A program made the position numbers and the translations under genes. This document shows positions 14,131 to 21,753 of a stretch of DNA of 21,753 nt, piece by piece. The stretch is from JAYQUR01 sp038133505 (GTDB taxonomy: Bacteria > Pseudomonadota > Alphaproteobacteria > MPNO01 > UBA830). The stretch covers positions 1 through 21,753 of the forward strand of contig JAYPTI010000037.1 in the NCBI GenBank assembly GCA_038133505.1, written 5' to 3'. Below the pieces are notes generated by a model that was given only the letters and a program-made list of their open reading frames with translations, had not been told where the DNA came from and did not search any database. The stretch's first letter is position 1. Each line of letters begins with the position of its first letter.

Positions 14131-15321
14131 TTAGAGATGCGCCATCGCCTGACGGCCCTGCCGCAACAGCCGCATCGCGCCGTCCAGCCCGTCGATGGTA
14201 AGCGGGAACATGCGGCCTTCCATGAGCTGGTAGGTCATGCGCACGCTGGGCGTCTGCATCCAGCGCTGCGACGGTACCGGGTTCAGCCACACCGCATCGG
14301 GGAACTTGGCGAGGAAACGGCGGAGCCACAGCTCGCCGGGCTCCTCGTTCCAGTGCTCGATCGAGCCGCCGACCTCGGTGATCTCGAACGGGCTCATCGT
14401 CGCGTCCCCGACGAAGATCACCTTCCAGTCCGAAGAATAGGTGTTCATCACCTCCCACGTCGGCGTCCATTCGCTGTAGCCCCGCCGGTTCTGCCGCCAG
14501 ACGCGCTCGTACAGGAAGTTGTGGAAGTAGAAATATTCGAGATGCTTGAACTCGGTCCGCGTCGCCGAGAACAGCTCCTCCGACAGGCGGATGAAGCTGT
14601 CCATCGAGCCGCCGATGTCGAACAGCGTCAGCACCTTCACCTTGTTCTTTCGCTCGGCCCTCATCTTGATGTCAAGCATGCCGGCGTGATCGGCGGTCGA
14701 CTTGATGGTCTCGAGGAGATCGAACTCGTCCTCGGCGCCCTCGCGGATGAACTTCCGGAGCTTCCGGAGCGCGACCTTCATGTTGCGCGTGCCGAGCTCG
14801 GTCTCGCCCTTGAGGCCTCGAAATTCGCGCTTCTGCCACATCTTGGTCGCGCTCTTGCCGCCGCCCTCGCCGCCCATCCGGAAGCCGGCCGGGTTCTGGC
14901 CGGCATTGCCGAACGGCGACGTGCCGCCCGTCCCGATCCACTTGGAGCCGCCGTGATGGGCGCTGTCCTGCTCCTGCAGACGCTTCGCGAGCTCGTCCAT
15001 CAGCTCCTCAAGGCTCATCTGCTCGATTTCCTCCTCGGTGAAGATCTCGCGCGCGACGCCGCGCAGCCATTCCTCGGGCAGGTACTGCTCGATCAGGCCC
15101 GCGGTCTTGTGCATCGCGCCCTTGAAGAAATTCTCGAAGACGAGGTCGAAAGTGTCGAAGAAACGCTCGTCCTTCACCAGCGAGGCGCGGCTGAGATAGT
15201 AGAACTCGTCGATGCTGCCCTGCGAGACGCCCTTGTCGAGCGCTTCGAGGAACGTCAGGAACTCCCGGATCGTGACCGGGATCCGCGCGTCGCGCAGCTG
15301 ATAGAAGAAATCGACGAACAC
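14131..15321 (-). CDS. CoxE-like VWA domain protein
   Basis: 396 residues. VWA proteins of the CoxE type work with MoxR-family ATPases in maturing or inserting cofactors into client enzymes. The N-terminal 110 residues are helical and acidic (LSLEELMDELAKRLQ-like helix). A Gly-rich linker follows (about 122-155). The C-terminal VWA domain has the MIDAS motif D235-x-G237-x-S239 in LFDIGGSM, with FVGDATMSPFEI as a later loop. It starts at a GTG, 6 bases after the MoxR stop, so it is cotranscribed and probably coupled. The client protein is not identifiable here; no CO dehydrogenase, Rubisco or nitric oxide reductase genes are in the window. Confidence 0.9.
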   Translation of the reverse strand: MFVDFFYQLRDARIPVTIREFLTFLEALDKGVSQGSIDEFYYLSRASLVKDERFFDTFDLVFENFFKGAMHKTAGLIEQYLPEEWLRGVAREIFTEEEIEQMSLEELMDELAKRLQEQDSAHHGGSKWIGTGGTSPFGNAGQNPAGFRMGGEGGGKSATKMWQKREFRGLKGETELGTRNMKVALRKLRKFIREGAEDEFDLLETIKSTADHAGMLDIKMRAERKNKVKVLTLFDIGGSMDSFIRLSEELFSATRTEFKHLEYFYFHNFLYERVWRQNRRGYSEWTPTWEVMNTYSSDWKVIFVGDATMSPFEITEVGGSIEHWNEEPGELWLRRFLAKFPDAVWLNPVPSQRWMQTPSVRMTYQLMEGRMFPLTIDGLDGAMRLLRQGRQAMAHL

Positions 15322-15327
15322 GCGGAA

Positions 15328-16170
15328 TTACGCGTCCTGGCGCCTGGACATGAAGGCGATGCGCTCGAACATGTGGACGTCCTGCTCGTTCTTCAGCAAC
15401 GCGCCGTAGAGCTTGGGGATCGCCTTGGTCGAATCCTCGCGCAGCGCTTCCGGATCGATGTCTTCTGCCAGCAGCAGCTTGATCCAGTCGAGCAGTTCCG
15501 ACGTCGACGGCTTCTTCTTGATGCCGTTCACGTCGCGGACCTGGAAGAAGACCTCCATCGCCTCCTTGAGGAGCCGCTTCTTGATGTCCGGAAAATGCAC
15601 CTCGACGATCTTCGCCATCGTGTCCTCGTCCGGGAAGCGGATGTAGTGGAAGAAGCAGCGGCGCAGGAACGCGTCGGGCAGCTCCTTCTCGTTGTTGGAC
15701 GTGATGATCACTACCGGCCGGTTGGTGGCCTTCACGGTCTCCTGCGTCTCGTAGACGTAGAATTCCATGCGGTCGAGCTCGCGCAGCAGGTCGTTCGGGA
15801 ACTCGATGTCGGCCTTGTCGATCTCGTCGATCAGCAGCACCGCCTGCTTCTCGGAGGCGAACGCCTCCCACAGCATGCCGCGCTTGATGTAGTTGTTGAT
15901 GTCGTGGACCCGGTCGTCGCCGAGCTGTGAGTCTCGCAGGCGCGAAACCGCGTCGTATTCGTACAGCCCGTGATTGGCCTTGGTCGTCGACTTGATGTGC
16001 CATTCGTAGAACGGCATGCCGAGGGAGTCCGCGACTTCCATCGCCAGCAGCGTCTTGCCGGTGCCGGGCTCGCCCTTCACGAGAAGCGGCCGTTGCAGGG
16101 TGATCGCGGCGTTGACGGCGGTCATCAGGTCGTCGGTCGCGACGTAGTTGTCGGTGCCGGTAAACTTCAT
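15328..16170 (-). CDS. MoxR-family AAA+ ATPase
   Basis: 280 residues. It has Walker A GEPGTGKT at 33-40, Walker B VLLIDE at 111-116, sensor 1 around TSNN (157-160), and an arginine-finger region LRRCFF near 169-174. The C-terminal lid domain is shortened, as usual in MoxR proteins. It acts as an ATP-driven remodelling chaperone with the VWA protein encoded next; this ATPase-VWA pair is a recurring two-gene unit in proteobacteria. The ATG start at 16170 is preceded by AGGAAG. The CopD-like gene is divergent across 79 bases. Confidence 0.93.
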   Translation of the reverse strand: MKFTGTDNYVATDDLMTAVNAAITLQRPLLVKGEPGTGKTLLAMEVADSLGMPFYEWHIKSTTKANHGLYEYDAVSRLRDSQLGDDRVHDINNYIKRGMLWEAFASEKQAVLLIDEIDKADIEFPNDLLRELDRMEFYVYETQETVKATNRPVVIITSNNEKELPDAFLRRCFFHYIRFPDEDTMAKIVEVHFPDIKKRLLKEAMEVFFQVRDVNGIKKKPSTSELLDWIKLLLAEDIDPEALREDSTKAIPKLYGALLKNEQDVHMFERIAFMSRRQDA

Positions 16171-16249
16171 GAAGTGAACTTCCTGCGTGGTGCGCGTATG
16201 ATTGCGCGGACCCTAGACCCTGCCCACCTGCCGATCAAGCGAGCGCCCT

Positions 16250-16705
16250 ATGATCTCCGTCGCGATTTCCCTGCATCTTCTGGCCGCCCTCGTCTGGGTC
16301 GGCGGCATGTTCTTCGCCATCATGGTGCTTCGGCTCGCCGCGGGAGAGCTGGAGCCGCCGGTGCGCGCGCCGCTGTGGGGCCGCGTCTTCGGGAAGTTCT
16401 TCCCGTGGGTGTGGACGGCGGTGATCGTGCTGCCTGCGACCGGCTACTGGATGATCTTCGGCGTCTGGGGCGGGTTCGCCGGCCTGCCGATGCACGGCCA
16501 CATCATGCACGGGCTCGGCTGGGTGATGATCGCGGTGTTCCTGCATCTCTGGTTCGCACCCTACAAGCGCTTCCGCGCCGCCCTTGCGGCGAACGATATC
16601 CCGACGGCGGGCGCGAAGCTGAACCAGATCCGCATCCTGGTGACGGTCAATCTGTGGATCGGGCTCGCCAACGCCGTTATCGGCACGTCGGGACGGTACT
16701 GGTAG
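16250..16705 (+). CDS. CopD-like four-span membrane protein
   Basis: 151 residues with four predicted membrane spans (about 3-28, 47-72, 83-105 and 128-148). Conserved-looking histidines and tryptophans fall in or near the spans (SLHLLAALVWVGGMFF, HIMHGLGWVMIAVFLHLW). This resembles the CopD/YozB-type membrane proteins that may bind haem or copper. The start is the ATG at 16250; no strong ribosome binding site is visible. It converges on the hydrolase-OsmC gene with a single base between stop codons, leaving no room for a separate terminator. A link to the PCu(A)C gene 2.5 kb away is speculative. Confidence 0.75.
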   Translation: MISVAISLHLLAALVWVGGMFFAIMVLRLAAGELEPPVRAPLWGRVFGKFFPWVWTAVIVLPATGYWMIFGVWGGFAGLPMHGHIMHGLGWVMIAVFLHLWFAPYKRFRAALAANDIPTAGAKLNQIRILVTVNLWIGLANAVIGTSGRYW

Positions 16706-16706
16706 C

Positions 16707-17939
16707 TCATCCGCCGCCGTCGCGGAGTTCCGTCACCACCTCCACCTCCGAATGCAGCGTCCGGTGGACCGGGCACTTGTCGGCGATTTCGACCAGGCGC
16801 CGGCGCGTCTCCGCATCGATGTCGCCGTCGAGCGTGAGCACGCGGCGGAAGCTGTCGACCTTGCCGTTCGCGGTCTCGCAGCTCTCGCAGTCGGGCGCGT
16901 GGATCTTGTCGTGGCTGACGTCCACCGAGACGCGTTTCAGCGGCAGGTTCTTCCGGTCGGCATACAGCCTCAGCGTCATCGTCGTGCAGGCGCCGAGCGC
17001 CGCCGACAGGAGCTGATACGGCGTCGGCCCCGTGTTGCCGCCGCCGACGTCCGGCGGCTCGTTGGCATGCAGCAGGTGCCTGCCGACGGTGATGTCCTGG
17101 CCGAATTTGCCGATGCCGTTCTCCGCGACGGTGACGACATCCGCCTCGCCCTCCTTCGCATCGCTCGTTTTAGCCGCGCCGATATAGCGCGACGCCCAGG
17201 CGGCGAGCACGTCGGCGACGTAGACCGCATCGTCCTTTCGCGTCAGCAGATGATCGGCGCCGTCGAGCGACACGAAGCTTTTCGGGTGCTTCGCCGCCGC
17301 GAAAATCTTGCCGGCATTGTCGATGCCCACGTAGTCGTCGCGCGGCGCGTGGAAGACGAGCAGCGCCTTGCGGAGTTCCGCGATCCGGTCGGACAGGCGG
17401 TGGCCCTCGATGTCCTCGAGGAACTGCTTGCGGATGGTGAACGGCCGTCCGGCCAGTTGGACCTCCGCTTCTCCCTCCGCCTCGATCGTATCGATGTCGC
17501 AGGCGAACAGGTGGCTGACATGGTCGGGATCGGCGGGTGCGCCGATGGTCGCGACGGCGCGCGCTTCCTCGATCTCGCCCGCCGCCGCGAGCACCGCCGC
17601 GCCGCCGAGACTGTGGCCGATCAACAGCGCCGGCGCCGCGCGCTCCTCGCACAGCCAGTTGGCCGCCGCCACGAGATCCTCCTCGTTTGACGAGAAATTG
17701 GTGTTCGCGAAGTCGCCGTCGCTCGCGCCGATGCCGGTGAAATCGAACCGGAGGACGGCGATGCCGCGTTGGGCGAGCGCTTCGGCGATCCGGGCCGCGG
17801 CGAAAATATCCTTCGAACAAGTGAAGCAATGCGCGAACAGCGCATAGGCCTTCGGATTGCCGGGACCGCTGTCGAGCCGGGCCGCCAGCAGGTCGCCCTG
17901 CGCGCCCTCGAAATGGATCTTCTGGGATTTGACGGTCAT
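16707..17939 (-). CDS. Alpha/beta hydrolase fused to OsmC-family peroxiredoxin-like domain
   Basis: A 410-residue two-domain protein. Residues 1-255 are an alpha/beta hydrolase with the nucleophile elbow G108-H-S110-L-G-G, an acid near D201/D202 (HAPRDDYVG) and H230 (DGADHLL). Residues about 268-405 are OsmC-like, with the two redox cysteines C318 (GACTTM) and C389 (CPVHRTL). OsmC proteins reduce organic hydroperoxides. A CESC pair (351-354) lies between them and could be a further metal or disulfide site. The same fusion recurs in proteobacteria, so it is not an assembly artefact. The substrate of the hydrolase part is unknown. GAGGG precedes the ATG at 17939. Confidence 0.93.
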   Translation of the reverse strand: MTVKSQKIHFEGAQGDLLAARLDSGPGNPKAYALFAHCFTCSKDIFAAARIAEALAQRGIAVLRFDFTGIGASDGDFANTNFSSNEEDLVAAANWLCEERAAPALLIGHSLGGAAVLAAAGEIEEARAVATIGAPADPDHVSHLFACDIDTIEAEGEAEVQLAGRPFTIRKQFLEDIEGHRLSDRIAELRKALLVFHAPRDDYVGIDNAGKIFAAAKHPKSFVSLDGADHLLTRKDDAVYVADVLAAWASRYIGAAKTSDAKEGEADVVTVAENGIGKFGQDITVGRHLLHANEPPDVGGGNTGPTPYQLLSAALGACTTMTLRLYADRKNLPLKRVSVDVSHDKIHAPDCESCETANGKVDSFRRVLTLDGDIDAETRRRLVEIADKCPVHRTLHSEVEVVTELRDGGG

Positions 17940-18041
17940 TGCATGCCCTCGATTTCAGCTGCGCCACTATACCCGCTCGCCGCCGCCGGTTGCTCTCACG
18001 ATCGGCTGTTGCCCCCCGGCGGACCGTGCGCCATAACTTGT

Positions 18042-18058
18042 CCAACAACGTTGGGAGG
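18042..18058 (+). promoter_or_regulatory. Inverted repeat touching the aldo/keto reductase ribosome binding site
   Basis: CCAAC-AAC-GTTGG (18042-18054) contains the palindrome CAACGTTG and runs directly into the ribosome binding site GGGAGG (18053-18058), just before the ATG at 18064. It could hold a repressor or fold over the binding site, but the repeat is short. Confidence 0.3.
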
Positions 18059-18063
18059 TACTT

Positions 18064-19047
18064 ATGAGGACACGCAGGCTCGGTAACAGCGACGTCCAGG
18101 TATCGGAAATCGGCCTCGGCTGCATGACGATGACCGGTATCTACGGCAAGGCGGACGACGCGGAATCCATCGCGACGATCCAGGCCGCGCTCGACGCCGG
18201 CATGAACTTCATCGACACGTCGGACGCCTACGGCGGCGGCAAGAACGAGGAACTCATTGCGAAAGCCATCGCCGGACGCCGCGACGACGCGTTCATCGCG
18301 ACCAAGTTCGGCAACATCTACGCGCGCGACCCCGAGCGCGGCGCCGACGGCCGGCCCGAATACGTCAAGGAAGCCTGCGACAAGAGCCTGCAGCGCCTCG
18401 GCATCGACGTGATCGATCTCTACTTTCAGCACCGCGTCGACCAGCAGGTACCGATCGAGGAGACCGTCGGCGCGATGAAGGAGCTGATCGACGCCGGCAA
18501 GGTGAAGTATCTCGGCCTGTCCGAATGCTCCTCCGAGACGCTGCGGAAGGCGCACGCCGTGCATCCGATCTCGGCGGTGCAGAGCGAGCTCTCGCTGTGG
18601 ACGCAGTTCGCGCTGACCGATCACCTGCCCGTCTGCCGCGAGCTCGACGTTTCCTACGTCGCCTACTCGCCGCTCGGCCGCGGCATGCTGACCGGCGCGA
18701 TCAAGTCCGACGGCGACATGCCGGAGAACGACCGCCGCCGCGAGCATCCGCGCTTCCAAGGCGACAACCTGAAGCACAATGCCGCCATCGTCGCGCCGAT
18801 CGAGGCGCTGGCCAAGGACAAGGGCTGCACGCCGGCGCAGATCGCGCTCGCCTGGTGCCTCGCGCAGGGCGAGAACGTGATCCCGATCCCGGGCTCGAAG
18901 CGGCTCGACCATCTGAACCTCAACATCGCGGCCTGCGACGTGGAACTCACCCCCGCCGACCTCGACAAGCTCGCGGACTCCATCCCGCCGGACTTCACCG
19001 CCGGATCGCGCTACCCGGACGCGCAGATGTGGACCGTCGACGCCTGA
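18064..19047 (+). CDS. Aldo/keto reductase
   Basis: NADPH-dependent reductase of aldehydes and ketones with a TIM-barrel fold, 327 residues. The catalytic tetrad is in place: D51, Y56 (IDTSDAYGGGKNEE), K81 (ATKFG) and H123 (YFQHRVD). The C-terminal cofactor-binding segment VIPIPGSKRLDHLNLNI is typical of the AKR8/AKR13-like bacterial group (pyridoxal or general aldehyde reductases). The start is the ATG at 18064 after GGGAGG. It is followed by its own strong terminator, so it is monocistronic. The physiological substrate is not evident from context. Confidence 0.95.
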   Translation: MRTRRLGNSDVQVSEIGLGCMTMTGIYGKADDAESIATIQAALDAGMNFIDTSDAYGGGKNEELIAKAIAGRRDDAFIATKFGNIYARDPERGADGRPEYVKEACDKSLQRLGIDVIDLYFQHRVDQQVPIEETVGAMKELIDAGKVKYLGLSECSSETLRKAHAVHPISAVQSELSLWTQFALTDHLPVCRELDVSYVAYSPLGRGMLTGAIKSDGDMPENDRRREHPRFQGDNLKHNAAIVAPIEALAKDKGCTPAQIALAWCLAQGENVIPIPGSKRLDHLNLNIAACDVELTPADLDKLADSIPPDFTAGSRYPDAQMWTVDA

Positions 19048-19072
19048 CCGGCACGACATAGAAAACCCTTAG

Positions 19073-19107
19073 ACCCCCGCCCACGGATCGTGCGGCGGGG
19101 GTTTTTC
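19073..19107 (+). terminator. Rho-independent terminator after the aldo/keto reductase
   Basis: ACCCCCGCC (19073-19081) pairs with GGCGGGGGT (19094-19102); inside, CACG and CGTG extend the stem past a bulged C. The T-run TTTTT (19102-19106) follows. Confidence 0.92.
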
Positions 19108-19150
19108 GTTGCCTATCGTCCCGCCGCAGCGAATTGGTTAGTCTCCGGAC

Positions 19151-19753
19151 ATGAATTCCGACGACATCGAGATTATCGAGAAGATCGAGGCCTACGGCGG
19201 CTATTCGCGCCTCTACGAGTACCGGTCGAAGCACCGGCTGTTCGGCGGCGGCTGGTCGGACGAAATCTCGCGCGAGGTGCTGGACCGCGGCATCGCGGTT
19301 TGTGTCCTGCCCTACGATCCCGTCCGCGACGAGGTCGTGCTGGTCGAGCAGTTTCGTATCGGCGCGATGCAGGCGGGGCTTCCGCCCTGGCAGATGGAGA
19401 TCGTCGCGGGCGTCAAGGATCCCGGCGAAACCGAAGAAGAAGTCGCCTACCGCGAGCTGTTCGAGGAGGCCGGTCTTTCGGCATCGAGCCTGCATTTCGT
19501 CTGCGAAGCGCTGTCGAGTTCCTGTATCGTCTCCGAGATCGTCTCCATCTGGTGCGCCATCGTCGACGCGTCGGGCGCCGGCGGCGTGCACGGTCTCGAC
19601 CACGAACAAGAGGATATCCGCGTGTCGGTGCACGGCTTCGAGGAGGCGCGCGCCTTGATGCATGACGGCACGATCAAGCATCTGCAGGCCATCGCCGCGC
19701 TGCAATGGCTGGAGATCAACCGCGAACGCCTGCGCGCCCGCTTCGATAAGTAA
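19151..19753 (+). CDS. Nudix hydrolase, ADP-ribose pyrophosphatase type
   Basis: Likely hydrolyses ADP-ribose or a related nucleoside diphosphate derivative to AMP plus a sugar phosphate. The 200-residue protein has a complete Nudix box from G87 to L109: G87-x5-E93-x7-R101-E-L-F-E105-E106-x-G108. The N-terminal part (LYEYRSKHRLFGGGW, then ISREVLDRG) and VLVEQFRIGA match the ADPRase (NudF) group. The usual SPGxxxE segment after the box is replaced by SSSCIVSEI, which may change the substrate. The ATG at 19151 has only a weak ribosome binding site. The sulfurtransferase gene follows 32 bases later. Confidence 0.9.
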   Translation: MNSDDIEIIEKIEAYGGYSRLYEYRSKHRLFGGGWSDEISREVLDRGIAVCVLPYDPVRDEVVLVEQFRIGAMQAGLPPWQMEIVAGVKDPGETEEEVAYRELFEEAGLSASSLHFVCEALSSSCIVSEIVSIWCAIVDASGAGGVHGLDHEQEDIRVSVHGFEEARALMHDGTIKHLQAIAALQWLEINRERLRARFDK

Positions 19754-19785
19754 GCACGCGGGAAAATAAAACGGGAGAAGAGAAG

Positions 19786-20634
19786 ATGACCGATAGCGTC
19801 CCCACCCTCGTCGATACCGCCTGGCTGTCCGACCGGCTCGGCGATCCGGCCGTCCGCATCGTCGACGCGACCTGGCACCTGCCGACCGTCGGCCGGAAGG
19901 GGATCGAGGACTTCAACGAGGGCCATATTCCGGGCGCCGTGTTCTGGGATCTCGACGCCATCGCCGATCCCGACGACCCGCTGCCGCACATGGTCCCCGA
20001 CGAGCCGACCTTCGAGGCGCACATGAAGGCGCTCGGCATCTCGAACGACCATCACGTAGTGGTCTACGACAACGTCGCGATGATGACGTCGCCGCGCGTC
20101 TGGTGGTGCCTTCGCGCGTTCGGCCACGAGAAGGTCTCGCTGCTCGACGGCGGACTCATCAAGTGGAAGGCGGACGGGTTTCCGACCGAAACGGACGCGC
20201 GCCCGATCCCCGAGACCTCGTACAAGGCGCGGTTCGACGCCGACGCCGTCCGCAACGCCGCCCAGATCCTCGCCAATATCGACAGCAAGGCGGAACAGGT
20301 GCTGGATGCCCGCGCCGCCGGCCGTTTCGCCGGCACCGAGCCGGAGCCGCGGCCCGAATGCCGGTCCGGCCATATCCCCGGCAGCCTGAACCTGCCGTTC
20401 GCACAGCTCATCGACCCCGAGACCAGAACCGTGAAGCCGAAAGCCGACCTCGAGGCCGCGTTCGCCGCCTCGGGCCTCGACCTGTCGCGGCCGGTCGTCA
20501 CGAGCTGCGGCTCCGGCGTCACCGCCTGCGTCCTCGCCCTCGGCATGCACCTGATCGGCAAGGACGACGTCGCGATCTACGACGGCTCGTGGACCGACTG
20601 GGGAACCCGGACCGATACGCCGGTGGAAACCTGA
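19786..20634 (+). CDS. sseA: 3-mercaptopyruvate sulfurtransferase
   Basis: Transfers sulfur from 3-mercaptopyruvate to thiols or cyanide. The 282-residue protein consists of two rhodanese domains (about 5-135 and 160-280). The catalytic cysteine C241 lies in the loop CGSGVTA, the form diagnostic of mercaptopyruvate sulfurtransferase rather than thiosulfate sulfurtransferase. EGHIPGAVFWDLD and SGHIPGSLNLPF are the paired rhodanese motifs. GGGAGAAGAG precedes the ATG at 19786. It sits 52 bases upstream of a cystathionine beta-lyase-like gene on the same strand, giving a small sulfur amino-acid unit. Confidence 0.95.
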   Translation: MTDSVPTLVDTAWLSDRLGDPAVRIVDATWHLPTVGRKGIEDFNEGHIPGAVFWDLDAIADPDDPLPHMVPDEPTFEAHMKALGISNDHHVVVYDNVAMMTSPRVWWCLRAFGHEKVSLLDGGLIKWKADGFPTETDARPIPETSYKARFDADAVRNAAQILANIDSKAEQVLDARAAGRFAGTEPEPRPECRSGHIPGSLNLPFAQLIDPETRTVKPKADLEAAFAASGLDLSRPVVTSCGSGVTACVLALGMHLIGKDDVAIYDGSWTDWGTRTDTPVET

Positions 20635-20686
20635 GCACCCCCCGAGTATTGTCAGCCCTTCCCTTTTTCCAAATCCGAGTACCGAC

Positions 20687-21753
20687 GTGAAAGAAGACAC
20701 AAAGATCGTCCACGAGGGGCGCGACCCCGAGGCGAACCACGGCATCATCAACCCGCCCGTCTATCATGCCTCCACCATCGCGTGGGGCTCCGTCGCGGAG
20801 ATGAAGCGCCGCAGAGACAACCGGTGGGAGCCGGGCGTCTACACCTACGGCCGCCATGGCACGCCGACGCACGAGGCGCTCGAAGAGGCCTACGCGGCAA
20901 TCAGCGGCGGCTACCGATCGGTCGCCGTCTCGTCCGGCCTCGCCGCCATCAATGCCGCCATGCTCGCCTACCTCAAGCAGGGCGATCATGTGCTGATGGT
21001 CGATTGCGTCTACGGGCCGGCGCGGAACTTCTGCGACAACATCATCGGCCGCTTCGGGGTGACGACGACCTACTACGATCCCGCCATCGGCGCGGGCATC
21101 AAGGACTTGATCCAGGACAATACGAAGATCGTCTATGTCGAGGCGCCGGGCTCGCAGACCTTCGAGATGCAGGATATCGATGCCATCGCCGCCGAAGCGC
21201 ACAAGCGCGGCTGCGTCGTCATCATGGACGACACATGGTCCGCCGGGATTTTCTACAAGCCGTTCGAGCACGGCGTCGACGTCTGCGCCATGGCGGCGAC
21301 CAAGTACATCGTCGGCCATTCCGACGTGATGATGGGCCTGATCACCACCACCGAGGAGCAGTGGCCCATCGTGCGCCAGTCCGCATCGGCGCTGGGCTGC
21401 AATTCCGGCCCCGACGACGTCTATCTCGCGCTACGCGGCCTGCGGACCATCAAGGTTCGGATGGAACGCCACATGGCGACCGGCATCACGCTTGCCAAAT
21501 GGCTCCAGAAGCGGCCCGAAGTCGACCGCGTCCTCCACCCGGCGCTGCCTGAATTCCCCGGCCACGAGCTATGGAAGCGCGACTTCACCGGCGCGAGCGG
21601 GCTGTTCTCGTTCGTGCTCAAGGAAGGCTTCCCGGAGGACCGCATCGAGGCGATGCTCGACGGCATGAAGCTCTACGCCATGGGCGCGAGCTGGGGCGGG
21701 TTCGAGAGCCTGATCATGCCGGCCAATCCCGGGAGCAACCGCACCGCGACGAC
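20687..21753 (+). CDS. metC: Cystathionine beta-lyase-like PLP enzyme (runs off the right edge)
   Basis: PLP-dependent lyase of the Cys/Met metabolism family; MetC cleaves cystathionine to homocysteine, pyruvate and ammonia. The frame opens at a GTG at 20687 and stays open to the window edge, giving 355 residues of a family about 390 long. Key residues are the Schiff-base lysine K206 (AATKYIVGHSD), D181 contacting the PLP ring (VIMDDTWSAG), and the YTYGRHGTPTHEALE and SSGLAAI substrate/PLP loops. MGASWGGFESL near the end is the MetC signature, favouring MetC over gamma-synthase. It may share a transcript with the upstream sulfurtransferase. The ribosome binding site is weak. Confidence 0.92.
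   Translation, partial: MKEDTKIVHEGRDPEANHGIINPPVYHASTIAWGSVAEMKRRRDNRWEPGVYTYGRHGTPTHEALEEAYAAISGGYRSVAVSSGLAAINAAMLAYLKQGDHVLMVDCVYGPARNFCDNIIGRFGVTTTYYDPAIGAGIKDLIQDNTKIVYVEAPGSQTFEMQDIDAIAAEAHKRGCVVIMDDTWSAGIFYKPFEHGVDVCAMAATKYIVGHSDVMMGLITTTEEQWPIVRQSASALGCNSGPDDVYLALRGLRTIKVRMERHMATGITLAKWLQKRPEVDRVLHPALPEFPGHELWKRDFTGASGLFSFVLKEGFPEDRIEAMLDGMKLYAMGASWGGFESLIMPANPGSNRTAT

Noticed and set aside
13711..15930. 739-codon open frame on the plus strand
   Set aside because: It lies antisense to the PCu(A)C, DUF2946-like, VWA and MoxR genes, which have clear motifs. Long antisense frames are expected at this GC content, and the product is a low-complexity Arg/Leu/Asp mix.
17170..19059. 629-codon open frame on the minus strand
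   Set aside because: Antisense to the aldo/keto reductase and out of frame with the hydrolase-OsmC gene; no recognisable domain.
20635..20686. Possible methionine or SAM riboswitch before the metC-like gene
   Set aside because: The gap is only 52 bases, too short for a known SAM riboswitch, and no paired structure is visible.

Overview
The window is a high-GC chromosomal segment of an alphaproteobacterium. The strongest lineage marker is a PopZ polar-organizing protein, a family known from Alphaproteobacteria, sitting in a pcm-tolC-popZ-valS run. I see no phage, transposase, integrase or CRISPR signal. Both edges cut genes: valS on the left and a cystathionine beta-lyase-like gene on the right.

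Layout. 1-4422 (minus): pcm, tolC, popZ and valS; pcm and tolC overlap by 4 bases, and a likely terminator separates popZ from valS. 4579-4714: a sigma70-type promoter and tRNA-Cys(GCA). 4793-4922 (minus): a possible 25-residue membrane protein behind a strong ribosome binding site and three TGATCWG repeats. 5067-7631 (plus): an acyl-CoA synthetase and a small MscS-type channel whose natural start is followed three codons later by an in-frame TAG. 7708-8691 (minus): a gentisate-dioxygenase-like bicupin. 8805-9882 (plus): a haem-oxygenase-fold diiron protein (HDO/CADD/PqqC type) with a thioredoxin-like 2Fe-2S ferredoxin 31 bases downstream. 9967-10088: tRNA-Asn(GTT) and a terminator. 10135-10562 (minus): a broken lipoprotein gene with a stop codon just after the lipobox cysteine. 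10563-10951: an AT-rich regulatory region with a consensus sigma54 promoter and repeated upstream elements, feeding a PEP-CTERM protein gene. 11752-13042 (plus): an unknown protein, a RidA-family protein and 3-hydroxyanthranilate 3,4-dioxygenase. 13097-14091 (minus): a PCu(A)C copper chaperone and a small secreted Cys-containing protein. 14131-16170 (minus): a MoxR ATPase and CoxE-like VWA protein pair. 16250-16705 (plus): a CopD-like membrane protein. 16707-17939 (minus): an alpha/beta hydrolase-OsmC fusion. 18064-21753 (plus): an aldo/keto reductase, a Nudix hydrolase, 3-mercaptopyruvate sulfurtransferase and a PLP sulfur-amino-acid lyase.

Most genes are ordinary housekeeping or catabolic functions in short transcription units. 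The least explained items are the HDO-ferredoxin pair, the sigma54-driven PEP-CTERM gene with paired upstream elements and no exosortase nearby, the micro-protein with its iterons, and two genes each interrupted by a single stop codon. Nothing here proves a wholly new system; the HDO-ferredoxin pair is the best candidate for undescribed chemistry.
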